Source of the DNA: an uncultured Clostridia bacterium
Lineage (GTDB): Bacteria > Bacillota > Clostridia > Oscillospirales > Ruminococcaceae
DNA: 64,000 nt
Assembly: GCA_947627985.1 (NCBI GenBank)
Contig: CANQYD010000001.1
Span: 62,001 to 126,000 of the forward strand
Direction of reading: 5' to 3'
Position numbers and translations under genes: made by a program. Shown piece by piece: positions 55,085-64,000 of this stretch (position 1 is its first letter; every line of letters starts with the position of its first letter). The notes under the pieces were generated by a model. The model searched no databases and was not told the origin of the DNA. It saw only the letters and a list, made by a program, of their open reading frames with translations.

Positions 55085-57676
55085 TTGCCGCTATTGATCA
55101 AGGATATCGACATTTCAAAGGTGTCGCAGGGCATGAGGCAGTATCTCGACTTCAAGCTCGCGCACATGGATAAAATTGTCTTTTTCCGTCTCGGAGATTT
55201 CTACGAGATGTTCTTTGACGACGCCGTCACCGCCTCCAAGGTCCTTGATCTGACGCTCACCGGCAAGGACTGCGGACTGTCAGAGCGCGCGCCGATGTGC
55301 GGCGTGCCCTTTCACGCCTGCGATTTTTATATCAAAAAGCTGATCGAAAACGGCTACAACGTCGTCATCTGCGAACAGACCGAGGACCCGGCTCAGGCTA
55401 AGGGAATAGTAAAGCGGGACATCATAAGGATCGTCACGCCGGGAACCCTCACCGACACCTCGATGCTCGACGAAGGCTCCAACAACTGGCTTTGCTCGGT
55501 CTATATAGAGAATCAGGAGGCGAGCCTGATTTTTGCGGATATGTCCACCGGCGAGGCTCATCTCTACACCGAGTCGGGAAAGGATTTCGAGCAGGGGATT
55601 ATAGATCAGCTATCGCGCTTCATGCCGTCAGAAATCATCGTTCAGCCCCGATTTGAACTGCTTGAAACTGCGGTGAAATTCATAAAAAATAAGCTTCACT
55701 GCGGCTTTTCAAAGCTGCAGGATAAAGAATTTGATCCCGAGTACCGCCGTGAGGACATTCTTGCGCAGTTTTCCGCGGATAATACATCGGATATAGGGAT
55801 ATCCTCCGCCGGGGGAATGTGCGCCGCCGCGGCTCTTTGCGGTTATATAAAGGACACGCAGAGGGTCGGAATCGGGAGATTTTCCAAGGTGGAAGTGCAC
55901 GACGGCGAACAGATAATGGAGCTCGGCTACACCGCAAGGACTAACCTTGAGATCATGAAGACCATCAGGGGCGACAGCAAAAAGGGCACGCTTCTTTGGG
56001 TCATCGACCGCACCAAGACCGCTATGGGCAGGCGGCTTTTAAAGAGCTGGCTCGACAAACCCCTCGTCAGCCCCTACAGGATAATTCAGCGCCTTGACGC
56101 GGTTGAGGAGCTTATATCAAGCGGCTCGGGACTGCCTGTTTTATGCGACATTTTAAGCGGCGTATATGATCTTGAAAGGCTGATGACGAAGGTCTTATAT
56201 AAGACCGCTCAGCCTAATGATCTGCGCGCACTTTCATCAACAGCGTTAATTATTCCTCATATAAAGGACAGGCTGTCGGAATTCAAGACGCAGCTTTTAA
56301 ATGATCTTAATTCAAAAATTTCACCCCTTGAAGATATCGCAAACCTCATCGAATCCGCCATTTCCGAGGATTCCTCCGACGGCGGAATGATAAAGCCCGG
56401 CTTTAACGAGGAGCTCGACTATCTAAAAAATATCCGTGCAAACGGGGAGGGGATAATCTCCCAGATCGTCGAGCGTGAGCGCGAGAGAACGGGTATACGC
56501 AACTTAAAAGTCGGATATAACCGCGTTTTCGGCTACTATATCGAGGTCACAAGATCGTTTTACGACCTCGTCCCGCAGGACTACATAAGAAAGCAGACCC
56601 TTGCAAACTGCGAGCGGTTCGTCACCGAAGAGCTCAAAAAGACCGAGGAGCAGATTCTCGGCGCCGAGGAAAAAATCTCGGCTCTTGAGACAAAGATTTT
56701 CTCGGAAATCAGGGACTTCGTCGGCTCTCGGCTCAATGAGGTGCAGAGAACCGCTTCGGCTCTTGCGGCTGTAGATGTCCTCTGCTCCTACGCTTCCGTC
56801 GCCGTCTCCAACAACTACGTCAAGCCCGAGATCGCGATCGACGGCATAATCAATATCCGAAACGGTCGTCACCCCGTCGTTGAGCTGACGCTTGAAGACG
56901 AAGTTTTCGTCCCTAACGACGCATATTTAGACCTCTCTTCTAACCGAATGGCTATCATCACGGGTCCTAATATGTCGGGTAAATCGACATTTATGAGGCA
57001 GGTAGCTTTGATCACTCTGATGGCTCAGATAGGCTCTTTCGTGCCGGCGGATTATGCAAAAATTTCCGTTGTAGACCAGATTTTCACCCGCGTGGGCGCT
57101 TCCGACGATCTGTCTTCGGGGCAGTCTACTTTCATGGTCGAGATGTCGGAAGTCGCCGAGATCGTAAGACGCGCTACAAAAAACAGCCTTGTAATCCTTG
57201 ACGAAGTAGGTCGCGGAACGTCTACCGTCGACGGAATCAGCATCGCAAGAAGCGTTGCGGAATACATCGCCGACCCGAAGATCATCGGCTGCAAGACCCT
57301 CTTTGCGACTCACTATCACGAGCTGATATCAATGGAGGGCGAGGTCCCGGGGGTGCTCAATTACAGCGTTGCCGTCAAAAAATCGGGCGGAAGCGTGAGA
57401 TTTTTAAGAAAGATCGTCAGGGGCGGAGCAGACGAGAGCTACGGCATAGAAGTAGCAAAACTTGCGGGTCTTCCGAAAAAGCTCGTAGATCGGGCGAAGG
57501 AGATAATGTCCGGCATGAATACCGAAAAGCCGGAGCAGGTAAGCGATAACGAGCAGATAACTTTTGACCGAATCGGCGAGAGCGAAGCGATCGCAAGGCT
57601 TAAAAAGACAAATATCGACGAGCTTTCCGACGCGGAACTAAGAGAGCTCATCGAGGACATAATCAGCAATATTTAA
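55085..57676 (+). CDS. mutS: DNA mismatch repair protein MutS
   Basis: MutS recognises mismatches. The 863-residue protein has the mismatch-reading FYE in FFRLGDFYEMF (about residue 37), connector, lever and clamp regions, Walker A TGPNMSGKSTFMRQ, the MutS signature with LVILDEVGRGTSTVDGISIA, and TLFATHYHEL. The C-terminus ends in a helix-turn-helix without a long beta-clamp tail. TTG at 55085 has AGGGGGCGAT upstream. It is the first of mutS-mutL-miaA. Confidence 0.97.
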   Translation: MPLLIKDIDISKVSQGMRQYLDFKLAHMDKIVFFRLGDFYEMFFDDAVTASKVLDLTLTGKDCGLSERAPMCGVPFHACDFYIKKLIENGYNVVICEQTEDPAQAKGIVKRDIIRIVTPGTLTDTSMLDEGSNNWLCSVYIENQEASLIFADMSTGEAHLYTESGKDFEQGIIDQLSRFMPSEIIVQPRFELLETAVKFIKNKLHCGFSKLQDKEFDPEYRREDILAQFSADNTSDIGISSAGGMCAAAALCGYIKDTQRVGIGRFSKVEVHDGEQIMELGYTARTNLEIMKTIRGDSKKGTLLWVIDRTKTAMGRRLLKSWLDKPLVSPYRIIQRLDAVEELISSGSGLPVLCDILSGVYDLERLMTKVLYKTAQPNDLRALSSTALIIPHIKDRLSEFKTQLLNDLNSKISPLEDIANLIESAISEDSSDGGMIKPGFNEELDYLKNIRANGEGIISQIVERERERTGIRNLKVGYNRVFGYYIEVTRSFYDLVPQDYIRKQTLANCERFVTEELKKTEEQILGAEEKISALETKIFSEIRDFVGSRLNEVQRTASALAAVDVLCSYASVAVSNNYVKPEIAIDGIINIRNGRHPVVELTLEDEVFVPNDAYLDLSSNRMAIITGPNMSGKSTFMRQVALITLMAQIGSFVPADYAKISVVDQIFTRVGASDDLSSGQSTFMVEMSEVAEIVRRATKNSLVILDEVGRGTSTVDGISIARSVAEYIADPKIIGCKTLFATHYHELISMEGEVPGVLNYSVAVKKSGGSVRFLRKIVRGGADESYGIEVAKLAGLPKKLVDRAKEIMSGMNTEKPEQVSDNEQITFDRIGESEAIARLKKTNIDELSDAELRELIEDIISNI

Positions 57677-57688
57677 AGAGGTAAAAAA

Positions 57689-59563
57689 ATGTTTATCAAG
57701 GTTCTTGACAAATCGGTATATGAACTGATAGCGGCGGGCGAGGTCATCGAACGCCCTTCGAGCGTTGTCAAGGAGCTTGTGGAGAACTCCATCGACGCCG
57801 GCTCGGGGAGCATTTCTGTCGAGATTCGTAACGGCGGACGGACATTTATAAGGGTTTCGGACAACGGCTCGGGAATCCAGCCGGAGGACATTCCGACGGC
57901 GTTCGAGCGGCATGCCACATCTAAAATCAAAACAAAAGAGGATTTGGACTCCATCGCGACTTTGGGATTTCGGGGCGAGGCTTTGGCGTCGATTTGCGCG
58001 GTCTCGAAAGTCGAACTGCTGACAAAATGCCGCGGAAGCAGCTACGGCGTGAAGTTTTTAATAGACGGCGGGGAATGCATGGATTATGAGGAATGCGGCT
58101 GTCCCGACGGCACCGTGTTTACCGTCAGGGATCTCTTTTACAACGTCCCGGCGAGGTTAAAATTCTTAAAAAAGGACGTAAGCGAGGGTAACGCGGTCGA
58201 AAACATGGTCTCAAAGATCGCTCTGTCCCACCCCGAAATCGCTTTTAAATTCATACGCGACGGCAAGAATATCTTCGTGACCCCGGGCGACGGCAGGCTC
58301 TCATCGGCTGTATATTCCGTGCTCGGCAGGGAGTTTGCGGGCTCGCTTTTGCCGGTGGATTACACATTAAGCGGCGTTTCCGTGTCGGGATTCGTCACAA
58401 AACCCCTGAGCGCAAAATCCAACCGTTCCTTCCAGAATTTCTTTGTAAATTCAAGATTTGTAAAATCCGTCACCTGCATGGTCGCACTTGAAGAGGCATA
58501 CCGCAATCAGATCATGGTCGGAAAATTCCCCGGCTGCGTTCTGAAGATAGATATTTCCCCCGCGAGTACCGACGTCAACGTGCACCCCGCGAAGCTTGAG
58601 ATCAGATTCAGCGAGGAAAAACCGGTCTACGACGCCATCTACTTCGCCGTCAAAAACGCGCTGATGATCTACGACACCCCCGACAACGGCGGCATGATAA
58701 ATGAAGCCGTGCACACTCCGAAGCCCGTTCTTACCCGCGCCGAGATATTTGCAAAGCCGGAGGAGCCGGTAAAGCAGTTTTCCTTCGGATCGTCCGCGGC
58801 AAGGGAGGTAACGGTCGGCGGGAAGAATTATAACGACATTTCGCCGAAGATAATTGCAGCCGCGGAGCCCGTTCATACAAAAGATCAGCCGAAGAGCTCA
58901 TTTACATTTTCAAAAGTGTCCGAAAAGGAAGATTTTTCGGATTATGCACCCGCCCCCAAGCCTTCTAATGATATCGAAGCCTTTGATCCCGCGACCCCCG
59001 ATATAAAGGTAGCAGGGGAGATATTCAGGACCTACATCGTCGCCACGAGAGGGGACGAGATGTATTTAATCGACAAACACGCCGCTCATGAACGGCTTAA
59101 TTTCAATAATTTAAAAAAAGGTATCGCCACGGTGGACGCCCAACAGCTTTTGACCCCGTTCACCGTAAAACTCAGCTATGACGGGCACACTGCCGTCTGC
59201 GACAATATCCCGCTTCTTGAGCGCTTCGGCTTCACATTTGAGCCGCTTGATCCCCCGGATATTAAGCTCACCGGCGTGCCGATACTTCTTACGGACGACG
59301 ACCCTGCCGATATTCTTACCCAAGTCGCCGACAATTTGGCGGCTGGAAAGGTCAACGGAGCCGACGAGATTTTTGACGAGCTGTTCCACTCCGTAGCCTG
59401 CAAAGCCTCGATCAAGGGCAATCAGGTGAACGGCATTGAGGAGCTCGAACACCTCGCCAAAGCCGTTTTCGATGAGGATATACGCTACTGCCCACACGGC
59501 AGACCCACCACAGTAAAGTTCACAAAATACGAGCTGGAAAAGCTCTTTAAGAGGGTGCAGTGA
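57689..59563 (+). CDS. mutL: DNA mismatch repair protein MutL
   Basis: MutL is the GHKL ATPase that couples MutS to excision. The 624-residue protein has VENSIDAGSGSISVEIRNGGRTFIRVSDNGSGI, ERHATSKIKTKEDLD, TLGFRGEALASI and NVHPAKLEIRF. The C-terminal region has the endonuclease-like motif DKHAAHERLNFN and CPHGRPTTVKF. The motif normally reads DQHA(x)2E(x)4E; here the last acidic position appears to be Asn, so nuclease activity is uncertain. AAAGAGG precedes the ATG. The stop overlaps miaA by 1 base. Confidence 0.96.
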   Translation: MFIKVLDKSVYELIAAGEVIERPSSVVKELVENSIDAGSGSISVEIRNGGRTFIRVSDNGSGIQPEDIPTAFERHATSKIKTKEDLDSIATLGFRGEALASICAVSKVELLTKCRGSSYGVKFLIDGGECMDYEECGCPDGTVFTVRDLFYNVPARLKFLKKDVSEGNAVENMVSKIALSHPEIAFKFIRDGKNIFVTPGDGRLSSAVYSVLGREFAGSLLPVDYTLSGVSVSGFVTKPLSAKSNRSFQNFFVNSRFVKSVTCMVALEEAYRNQIMVGKFPGCVLKIDISPASTDVNVHPAKLEIRFSEEKPVYDAIYFAVKNALMIYDTPDNGGMINEAVHTPKPVLTRAEIFAKPEEPVKQFSFGSSAAREVTVGGKNYNDISPKIIAAAEPVHTKDQPKSSFTFSKVSEKEDFSDYAPAPKPSNDIEAFDPATPDIKVAGEIFRTYIVATRGDEMYLIDKHAAHERLNFNNLKKGIATVDAQQLLTPFTVKLSYDGHTAVCDNIPLLERFGFTFEPLDPPDIKLTGVPILLTDDDPADILTQVADNLAAGKVNGADEIFDELFHSVACKASIKGNQVNGIEELEHLAKAVFDEDIRYCPHGRPTTVKFTKYELEKLFKRVQ

Positions 59564-60489
59564 TGATAAACGCCGTCGCCGTCGCGGGACCGACCGCCTC
59601 CGGAAAGACCGCCCTCGCGATCCATCTTGCAAAGCGCTTTGGCGGAGAGATCGTCTGCGCGGACAGCATGCAGATATATAAAAATCTCGACATCGCGACA
59701 GCAAAGCCCACTCCCGACGAGCTTTCTCAGGCTAAGCACTGGCTTGTGGATTTTCTCGACCCCGGTGAAGAATTTTCCGTTGCGGATTATGTAAGGCTTG
59801 CGCATGAAGCGGTTTTTGATATATCAAGCCGCGGCAAGCTTCCCGTTATCTGCGGAGGCACCGGGCTTTACATCGATTCACTGCTTCAAAACATAAGCTT
59901 TTCCGAGGAGGAATATGACCCCGAGATCAGGCGCGAACTATCGGAAATCGCCAAGGAAAAGGGCGGGAGATATCTTCTTGAAGAGCTTAGAAAAATAGAC
60001 CCCGAAGCTGCTTCAAAGCTCCATGAGAACAACGTAAAGAGGATAATCCGGGCGATAGAAGTCTATAAAATATCCGGCGTGACCTTCACCGAGCAAAACC
60101 GCATGAGCCGAAAAAATCAAAGCCCCTACCGATATTTAAAGCTTGTCATAATCTTCAAGGACCGGGAGATTTTGTATCAAAGAATCGATAAACGCGTTGA
60201 TGAAATGCTTAAAATCGGGCTTTTGGAGGAGACCGGGAGGGTCTTAAATGACGAGACGTTAAAGACAGCCTCTCAGGCGATAGGATATAAGGAACTCCAG
60301 CCCTATTTTTCGGGTGAAAAGGAGCTTTCGGAGTGCGTTGAAAACTTAAAGCGCTCTACAAGAAGGTATGCAAAAAGGCAGATAACATGGTTCAAGCGGG
60401 ACCCCGAGGCGGTGCCGATATATGCCGATTCGGGCGACATCTTCGCGCAGGCTGAGGAGCTTGTCGAAAAGTTTTTAAAAGGAGAATGA
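59563..60489 (+). CDS. miaA: tRNA dimethylallyltransferase
   Basis: MiaA adds a dimethylallyl group to A37 of tRNAs that read codons starting with U. The 308-residue protein has the P-loop VAGPTASGKTALA, the conserved ADSMQIYKNLDIATAKPT (residue Asp/Gln contacts), GGTGLYIDSLL, the DPEAASKLHENNVKRIIRAIEVY motif and RRYAKRQITWFKRD. ATG at 59563 overlaps mutL (TGATG); a GTG at 59560 is less likely. Its substrate dimethylallyl diphosphate comes from the MEP pathway begun by dxs in this window. Confidence 0.96.
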   Translation: MINAVAVAGPTASGKTALAIHLAKRFGGEIVCADSMQIYKNLDIATAKPTPDELSQAKHWLVDFLDPGEEFSVADYVRLAHEAVFDISSRGKLPVICGGTGLYIDSLLQNISFSEEEYDPEIRRELSEIAKEKGGRYLLEELRKIDPEAASKLHENNVKRIIRAIEVYKISGVTFTEQNRMSRKNQSPYRYLKLVIIFKDREILYQRIDKRVDEMLKIGLLEETGRVLNDETLKTASQAIGYKELQPYFSGEKELSECVENLKRSTRRYAKRQITWFKRDPEAVPIYADSGDIFAQAEELVEKFLKGE

Positions 60490-60492
60490 GAG

Positions 60493-61704
60493 ATGACCTA
60501 CAGACGGGTTCGGGACGCACTGCTGATGTTTTTGATAGCTCTCTGCGTCTTCGCGATCATCGGCTCGCAGATCTATATCAGCGTCCACGGCAGTGAAAAT
60601 ACGCAGGACGCGGTTCTGTATACATATAAAGAGAGCATCAGCTTCACTGGGGTTTTTGTAAGAGACGAGACCGTCATCTACTCCGATTACAAAGGCAGCG
60701 GGGTGATGCACTACACCGCCTCCGACGGCTCGCGTCTGTCAAAAAATTCAGCCGTCGCGATCATCTACGACGACTATACCCAGATATATAACCGCTACCG
60801 CATCGACCGCCTTAAGGAGGAACTCGAAAATCTCAAGCGCGCCAACGACCCCGGCGTCACCGATTACGCCCAGCCGGAGTTTATAAACACCCAGATCGCC
60901 GACAACTACCGAAATCTGCTTCTCAATTTAAATGAGGAAAGCCTCGACATCGTCTACGACGACAGCTTGGATCTTTTGAAGCTGATGAACATCTACAATG
61001 TCGCAACTAACGTCGAGAGCGGATTCGATACCCGCATCGGCAAGCTTGAAGAGGAGATCAAGAACCTCTCGGCAGCTCTTAAAGACCCGGAATCCACCGT
61101 AACTTCGGCGGATACGGGGTACTTCACCTCTCATGTAGACGGCTATGAATCGAGCCTCACCACCGAAAAAATCCCCGAGATGACGGTGGAGGATATAAAG
61201 AAAGTCATCGACAATCCCGACAACAAGAACGCCTCCGACAGGCGCGCGATAGGTAAGGTCTTTAAGAATTATTCCTGGAAGATGGTCGGGGTGATAGACG
61301 TCGCCAACCGCTTCTTTGTGCATGATAATCTTAAATTTTCCATCGATTCATCGGAAAAGACCCACACCGTCACCGTAGACAGCATAACCCCGACAGGAAA
61401 CGGCAACGAGGCGATCATCGTCATCAGCTGCGACGAGCTTGACAGCGAGCTTGCGAGCACAAGAACCGCAGACGTCGAGCTCACTTTCATCGAGGAGACG
61501 GGAATACGGGCTCCGAGAAAAGCGATAAGGTTTGTAGGCGGCGAAAAGGGGGTTTATGTCATGGTCGGCGAGCAGCTTGAATTCAAAAAGCTGGACGTCA
61601 TATATGAGGGCGACGACTATGTTCTGTCAAAAAACACCTCCGACAGCGACTATCTGAACCTCTACGACCGCATCGTTATCGACCAGATTTCCCGGAAGGA
61701 ATAA
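60493..61704 (+). CDS. HlyD-like membrane-fusion domain protein
   Basis: This 403-residue protein has one N-terminal membrane helix (about 8-29, LLMFLIALCVFAIIGSQIYI), a lipoyl-like half (SISFTGVFVRDETVIYSDYKGSGVMHYTASDGSRLSKNSAVAIIYDD), a coiled-coil segment, the second lipoyl half (TGYFTSHVDGYES) and a barrel ending DRIVIDQI. The family is HlyD_D23-like ('efflux adaptor') proteins found beside sepF in Clostridia; no transporter genes are adjacent, so a role at the division septum is possible. ATG follows miaA by 3 bases. Confidence 0.82.
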   Translation: MTYRRVRDALLMFLIALCVFAIIGSQIYISVHGSENTQDAVLYTYKESISFTGVFVRDETVIYSDYKGSGVMHYTASDGSRLSKNSAVAIIYDDYTQIYNRYRIDRLKEELENLKRANDPGVTDYAQPEFINTQIADNYRNLLLNLNEESLDIVYDDSLDLLKLMNIYNVATNVESGFDTRIGKLEEEIKNLSAALKDPESTVTSADTGYFTSHVDGYESSLTTEKIPEMTVEDIKKVIDNPDNKNASDRRAIGKVFKNYSWKMVGVIDVANRFFVHDNLKFSIDSSEKTHTVTVDSITPTGNGNEAIIVISCDELDSELASTRTADVELTFIEETGIRAPRKAIRFVGGEKGVYVMVGEQLEFKKLDVIYEGDDYVLSKNTSDSDYLNLYDRIVIDQISRKE

Positions 61705-61743
61705 ATTTTAGGAGGATTTTTAATAAAAATTCTCTCAAAAACC

Positions 61744-61772
61744 TTGACAACCGAGCCAAAATATAAGATAAT
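61744..61772 (+). promoter_or_regulatory. Promoter of sepF
   Basis: TTGACA (61744-61749), 17 bases, GATAAT (61767-61772). The leader of about 85 bases contains a small CAGGG/CCCTG hairpin before AGGAGG-like GGAGGA. Confidence 0.75.
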
Positions 61773-61859
61773 ATATAATATGGACAAAGTGTATATAAGT
61801 TTAAATGGAAGTAAGATTTTAAATGACAGGGGTTTTACCCTGAATATGGAGGACTGAAT

Positions 61860-62276
61860 ATGAGCGTATTTGATTCAATCAAGAATTTCGTTCTGGGCGA
61901 GGACGAGGATTACCAGCCCATCTACGAAGAAGAGACAGCACAGACGGTAGACGTGGCTGAAGAAAGACGCAACCGCGAGGTCAAGATTGCAGCGACTGCG
62001 ACCGTTCAGATCGTTTTAGCGCGCCCTGCCGATTTCTCGGAGGTCAAGTCTATCGGCGACGACTTAAACAATCAGAAAACCGTTCTTCTGAACCTTGAGC
62101 AGGTCAAGTCGGAGGACGCAAAGAGGATCATGGACTTCATCTCGGGCGTGGCGTATGCTAACAACGCGACCATCAAGATGACCGCTCAGAAGACTTTTGT
62201 CATCATGCCTAAAAACGTCGGCTTCTCGGGAGTCGATCTGATGAGCGAGCTTGAAAACAACGGCTATACCTTCTGA
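61860..62276 (+). CDS. sepF: Cell division protein SepF
   Basis: SepF anchors FtsZ at the septal membrane. The 138-residue protein has an N-terminal amphipathic segment (MSVFDSIKNFVLG), an acidic linker and the SepF core (VLARPADFSEVKSIGDDLNNQKTVLLNLEQVKSEDAKRIMDFISGVAYA). It ends in the glycine-bearing strand FVIMPKNVGFSG. GGAGGA lies before the ATG. It shares one base with ylmH, and with divIVA and ileS forms the usual Firmicute division string. Confidence 0.95.
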   Translation: MSVFDSIKNFVLGEDEDYQPIYEEETAQTVDVAEERRNREVKIAATATVQIVLARPADFSEVKSIGDDLNNQKTVLLNLEQVKSEDAKRIMDFISGVAYANNATIKMTAQKTFVIMPKNVGFSGVDLMSELENNGYTF

Positions 62277-63031
62277 TGTCCCGACCCGCTGTATCCTCGG
62301 GCGATGAGGACAGGCTTCTGATACGCCATCTTTTCGACCTGAGCGAGCGAAGCATAAGGAGCGGGCAGACGCTTTTTTCAAACTTTCTGGACGATAGGCA
62401 GCTTGCGATTTGCGAGGCTGCCTTGAAGTCGGATAAGAAGGAATTTACCACCCTCGGAGGATATGAATCCGCCGAGCGGAGAGTGTTTGCCTTCGGCGAG
62501 GTGACGGGGGATACAAATCTCCCATTTACTGCCGCAGTTTTTAACTATCCCGAATCGGCTCCGCTTTCCCACAGGGATTTTTTGGGAAGCCTGATGTCGT
62601 TAGGCATAAAGCGTGAGCTCTTGGGGGATATTCTCGTCGGAAACGGGAGAACGGCTGTTTTTGTGATAAATACCGCCGTCCCGCTTGTCAAGGACATCTC
62701 AAAAATCGGCAGGACGGGCGTTAAGATCAGTTTTGATTTTAAAGATGATGATATCCCCGTCCCGAAATTTGAGGATATCAGGGCAACTGTAGCTTCCCTT
62801 CGGCTTGACAGCGTTGTCGCCTCAGCTTTAAGGCTTTCAAGAGAAAAAGCGTCGGATCTGATACGTCATGAGGGAGTATCTCATAATCGGATCATGACCT
62901 ATTCCCCGGCTGATCGGGTCGAGGAAGGGGACAGATTTTCTATCCGCGGCTTCGGCAGATTTGATCTTTATGAAGTCGGCGGGCAGTCAAAAAAGGACAG
63001 GATATTTATAACCGTCAGAAGATATAAATAG
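62276..63031 (+). CDS. YlmH family S4 RNA-binding protein
   Basis: This 251-residue protein has an N-terminal YlmH domain (RLLIRHLFDLSERSIRSGQTLFSNFLDDRQ, FNYPESAPLSHRDFLGSLMSLGIKRELLGDILV) and a C-terminal S4 domain (SLRLDSVVASALRLSREKASDLIRHEGVSHN). YlmH proteins bind ribosomes or tRNA at the large subunit and help rescue stalled complexes in some species. It overlaps sepF by 1 base. Confidence 0.92.
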   Translation: MSRPAVSSGDEDRLLIRHLFDLSERSIRSGQTLFSNFLDDRQLAICEAALKSDKKEFTTLGGYESAERRVFAFGEVTGDTNLPFTAAVFNYPESAPLSHRDFLGSLMSLGIKRELLGDILVGNGRTAVFVINTAVPLVKDISKIGRTGVKISFDFKDDDIPVPKFEDIRATVASLRLDSVVASALRLSREKASDLIRHEGVSHNRIMTYSPADRVEEGDRFSIRGFGRFDLYEVGGQSKKDRIFITVRRYK

Positions 63032-63093
63032 CTTCGCCTCTTAAAGAATTTTCCGAACATTTCCATATAATAACAAACAGGAGGTAATCAACT

Positions 63094-63837
63094 ATGAACG
63101 CACAGGACATTTCAAACAAGAAGTTTGAGAAATCGACATTCGGCTACAAGCCCGAAGAGGTCGACGAGTATCTTCGTGACGTGGCGACGGCATACGCCAA
63201 GGTCGTTAAGGAGAAGGAAGAGGACGAGCTCAAAATCGTTAAGCTCGTCGAGAAGATAAACGAATACCGCGGAGATGAGGACGCCATTCGCGACGCCTTG
63301 CTGGTCGCTCAGAAGGAGGGCAACCGAATCGTCGCCGAGGCAAAAGCTCAGGCGGAGCAGATAATGCTCGAAGCCAACTCAAAGCGCGACGCAGCCATGG
63401 CGGAGATCGAAAACGACTGCGAGAACCTAAAGCGCCAGCAGATCGAGAAGGTCGCGGCGGCGATCAAAGCCGAAAGCGATAAGCTCAGCGCCGTCGAAGC
63501 CGCGGCAAAGACAAGGCTCGACATGCAGGCTGATAAATTAAACGCCATGAAAAAAGAGGTTACGGAATTCAAGAGAAAGCTCATGGTTATGCTCGATCAG
63601 CAGATAAAGAGCGCCGTGGCTTTGCCGGAGCTTACCGATGAGCAGATCGAGAATATTTTAAATACCCAGCCGACCGATGTTCCCGCGCAGCCCGAAGCGC
63701 CTCAGCAGCCCGAAAAGCGCGCCGAGGAGAAGCAGGAAAAACATGAGGACAAGACCCCGACTGCTTTCGGATTCTCGGAATTCAAGAGGCAGAATTATTC
63801 CGCAGACGAGCTGAAATTCGGACAGCGCCGCAACTGA
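63094..63837 (+). CDS. divIVA: DivIVA domain protein
   Basis: This is a coiled-coil protein that binds curved membrane at poles and septa. The 247-residue protein has the N-terminal DivIVA lipid-binding domain (ISNKKFEKSTFGYKPEEVDEYLRDVATAYAKVV), a long Ala/Glu/Lys coiled coil (about 35-175), and a Pro/Gln/Glu-rich tail ending AFGFSEFKRQNYSADEL. AGGAGG precedes the ATG. A terminator follows. Confidence 0.94.
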   Translation: MNAQDISNKKFEKSTFGYKPEEVDEYLRDVATAYAKVVKEKEEDELKIVKLVEKINEYRGDEDAIRDALLVAQKEGNRIVAEAKAQAEQIMLEANSKRDAAMAEIENDCENLKRQQIEKVAAAIKAESDKLSAVEAAAKTRLDMQADKLNAMKKEVTEFKRKLMVMLDQQIKSAVALPELTDEQIENILNTQPTDVPAQPEAPQQPEKRAEEKQEKHEDKTPTAFGFSEFKRQNYSADELKFGQRRN

Positions 63838-63852
63838 TACATAAGTCTTTGA

Positions 63853-63887
63853 ATCGGGGCATAACCCGTGTTATGCTCCGATATTTT
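63853..63887 (+). terminator. Rho-independent terminator after divIVA
   Basis: ATCGGGGCATAAC (63853-63865), loop CCGT, GTTATGCTCCGAT (63870-63882, one G-U), then ATTTTT. It lies before ileS, whose ribosome site AAAGGAG follows. Confidence 0.85.
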
Positions 63888-63913
63888 TCATACAACGAAA
63901 GGAGCATTTTTAA

Positions 63914-64000
63914 ATGCCGGTTGATTACAACAAGACCCTCAACCTCCCCGAGACCGATTATCCCATGAGGGGAAACCTCCCGACAAAGGAGCCGGGAATG
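63914..64000 (+). CDS. ileS: Isoleucyl-tRNA synthetase (N-terminal 29 codons)
   Basis: The first codons read MPVDYNKTLNLPETDYPM followed by RGNLPTKEPGM, the characteristic IleS opening ('NKTLNLP.T.FPMR..L..REP'). The HIGH motif lies beyond the window edge. AAAGGAG sits 10 bases before the ATG. It follows sepF-ylmH-divIVA, its usual neighbours in Firmicutes. No T-box is present in the 76 bases upstream. Confidence 0.9.
   Translation, partial: MPVDYNKTLNLPETDYPMRGNLPTKEPGM

Overview
The window comes from the chromosome of an endospore-forming anaerobic Firmicute of class Clostridia. It has the spoIIGA-sigE-sigG cluster, a complete eight-gene spoIIIA operon, a tyrS gene under a T-box, DivIVA/SepF division genes, an electron-bifurcating NfnAB pair typical of strict anaerobes, a GTP-type PEP carboxykinase, and frequent TTG/GTG starts behind AGGAGG-like ribosome sites. 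The gene mix resembles gut Oscillospiraceae/Ruminococcaceae, but this placement is inference. Genes run almost entirely on the + strand. The window begins inside clpX and ends in the first codons of ileS.

Layout. 1-9.4 kb: housekeeping genes (clpX, rarA, prfA, tsaC/sua5, coaE, a lytic transglycosylase, an M18 aminopeptidase) plus a radical-SAM/DUF951 pair and a reverse-strand S1-domain gene. 9.4-12 kb: a palindromic cloverleaf repeat, then spoIIGA-sigE-sigG. 12-14.3 kb: hairpin-rich repeats interrupted by an IS3-family element. 14.3-21.3 kb: a lipoprotein, T-box/tyrS, and two secreted envelope proteins with a GHL10-like barrel, one fused to an amidase. 21.3-29 kb: nfnAB, yajC, spoIIIAA-AH. 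29-42.9 kb: a compact run (asp23, nusB, tsaD-like, xseA, xseB, ispA, dxs, tlyA, nadK, argR, recN, DJ-1, mltG, U32 peptidase, manA). 42.9-52.5 kb: the accessory part, with tRNA-His, tRNA-Gly, tRNA-Cys, pckG, a sigma factor coupled to a membrane-anchored serpin, a 46-codon gene facing an AraC regulator, two membrane proteins sharing a repeated domain, and most of the repeats. 52.5-64 kb: dnaD-dnaI (reverse), ylbF, mutS-mutL-miaA, an HlyD-like gene, sepF-ylmH-divIVA and ileS.

The spore genes work together: SpoIIGA processes pro-SigE in the mother cell, and SpoIIIAA-AH build the channel between the two cells that supports SigG in the forespore. The dxs/ispA, tlyA/nadK/argR/recN and mutS/mutL/miaA runs are the usual Firmicute housekeeping strings.

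The two most notable features are these. (1) A sigma-70-family factor overlaps the start of a 586-residue protein that joins an anti-sigma-like cytoplasmic leader, one membrane span, a Pro/Thr/Ser stalk and an extracellular serpin; this could be a protease-sensing switch. (2) Several intergenic families of palindromes have constant loops while their stems change in compensating pairs, which indicates selection for, or spread of, the folded form. All functional statements rest on reading motifs by eye; no database search was run.
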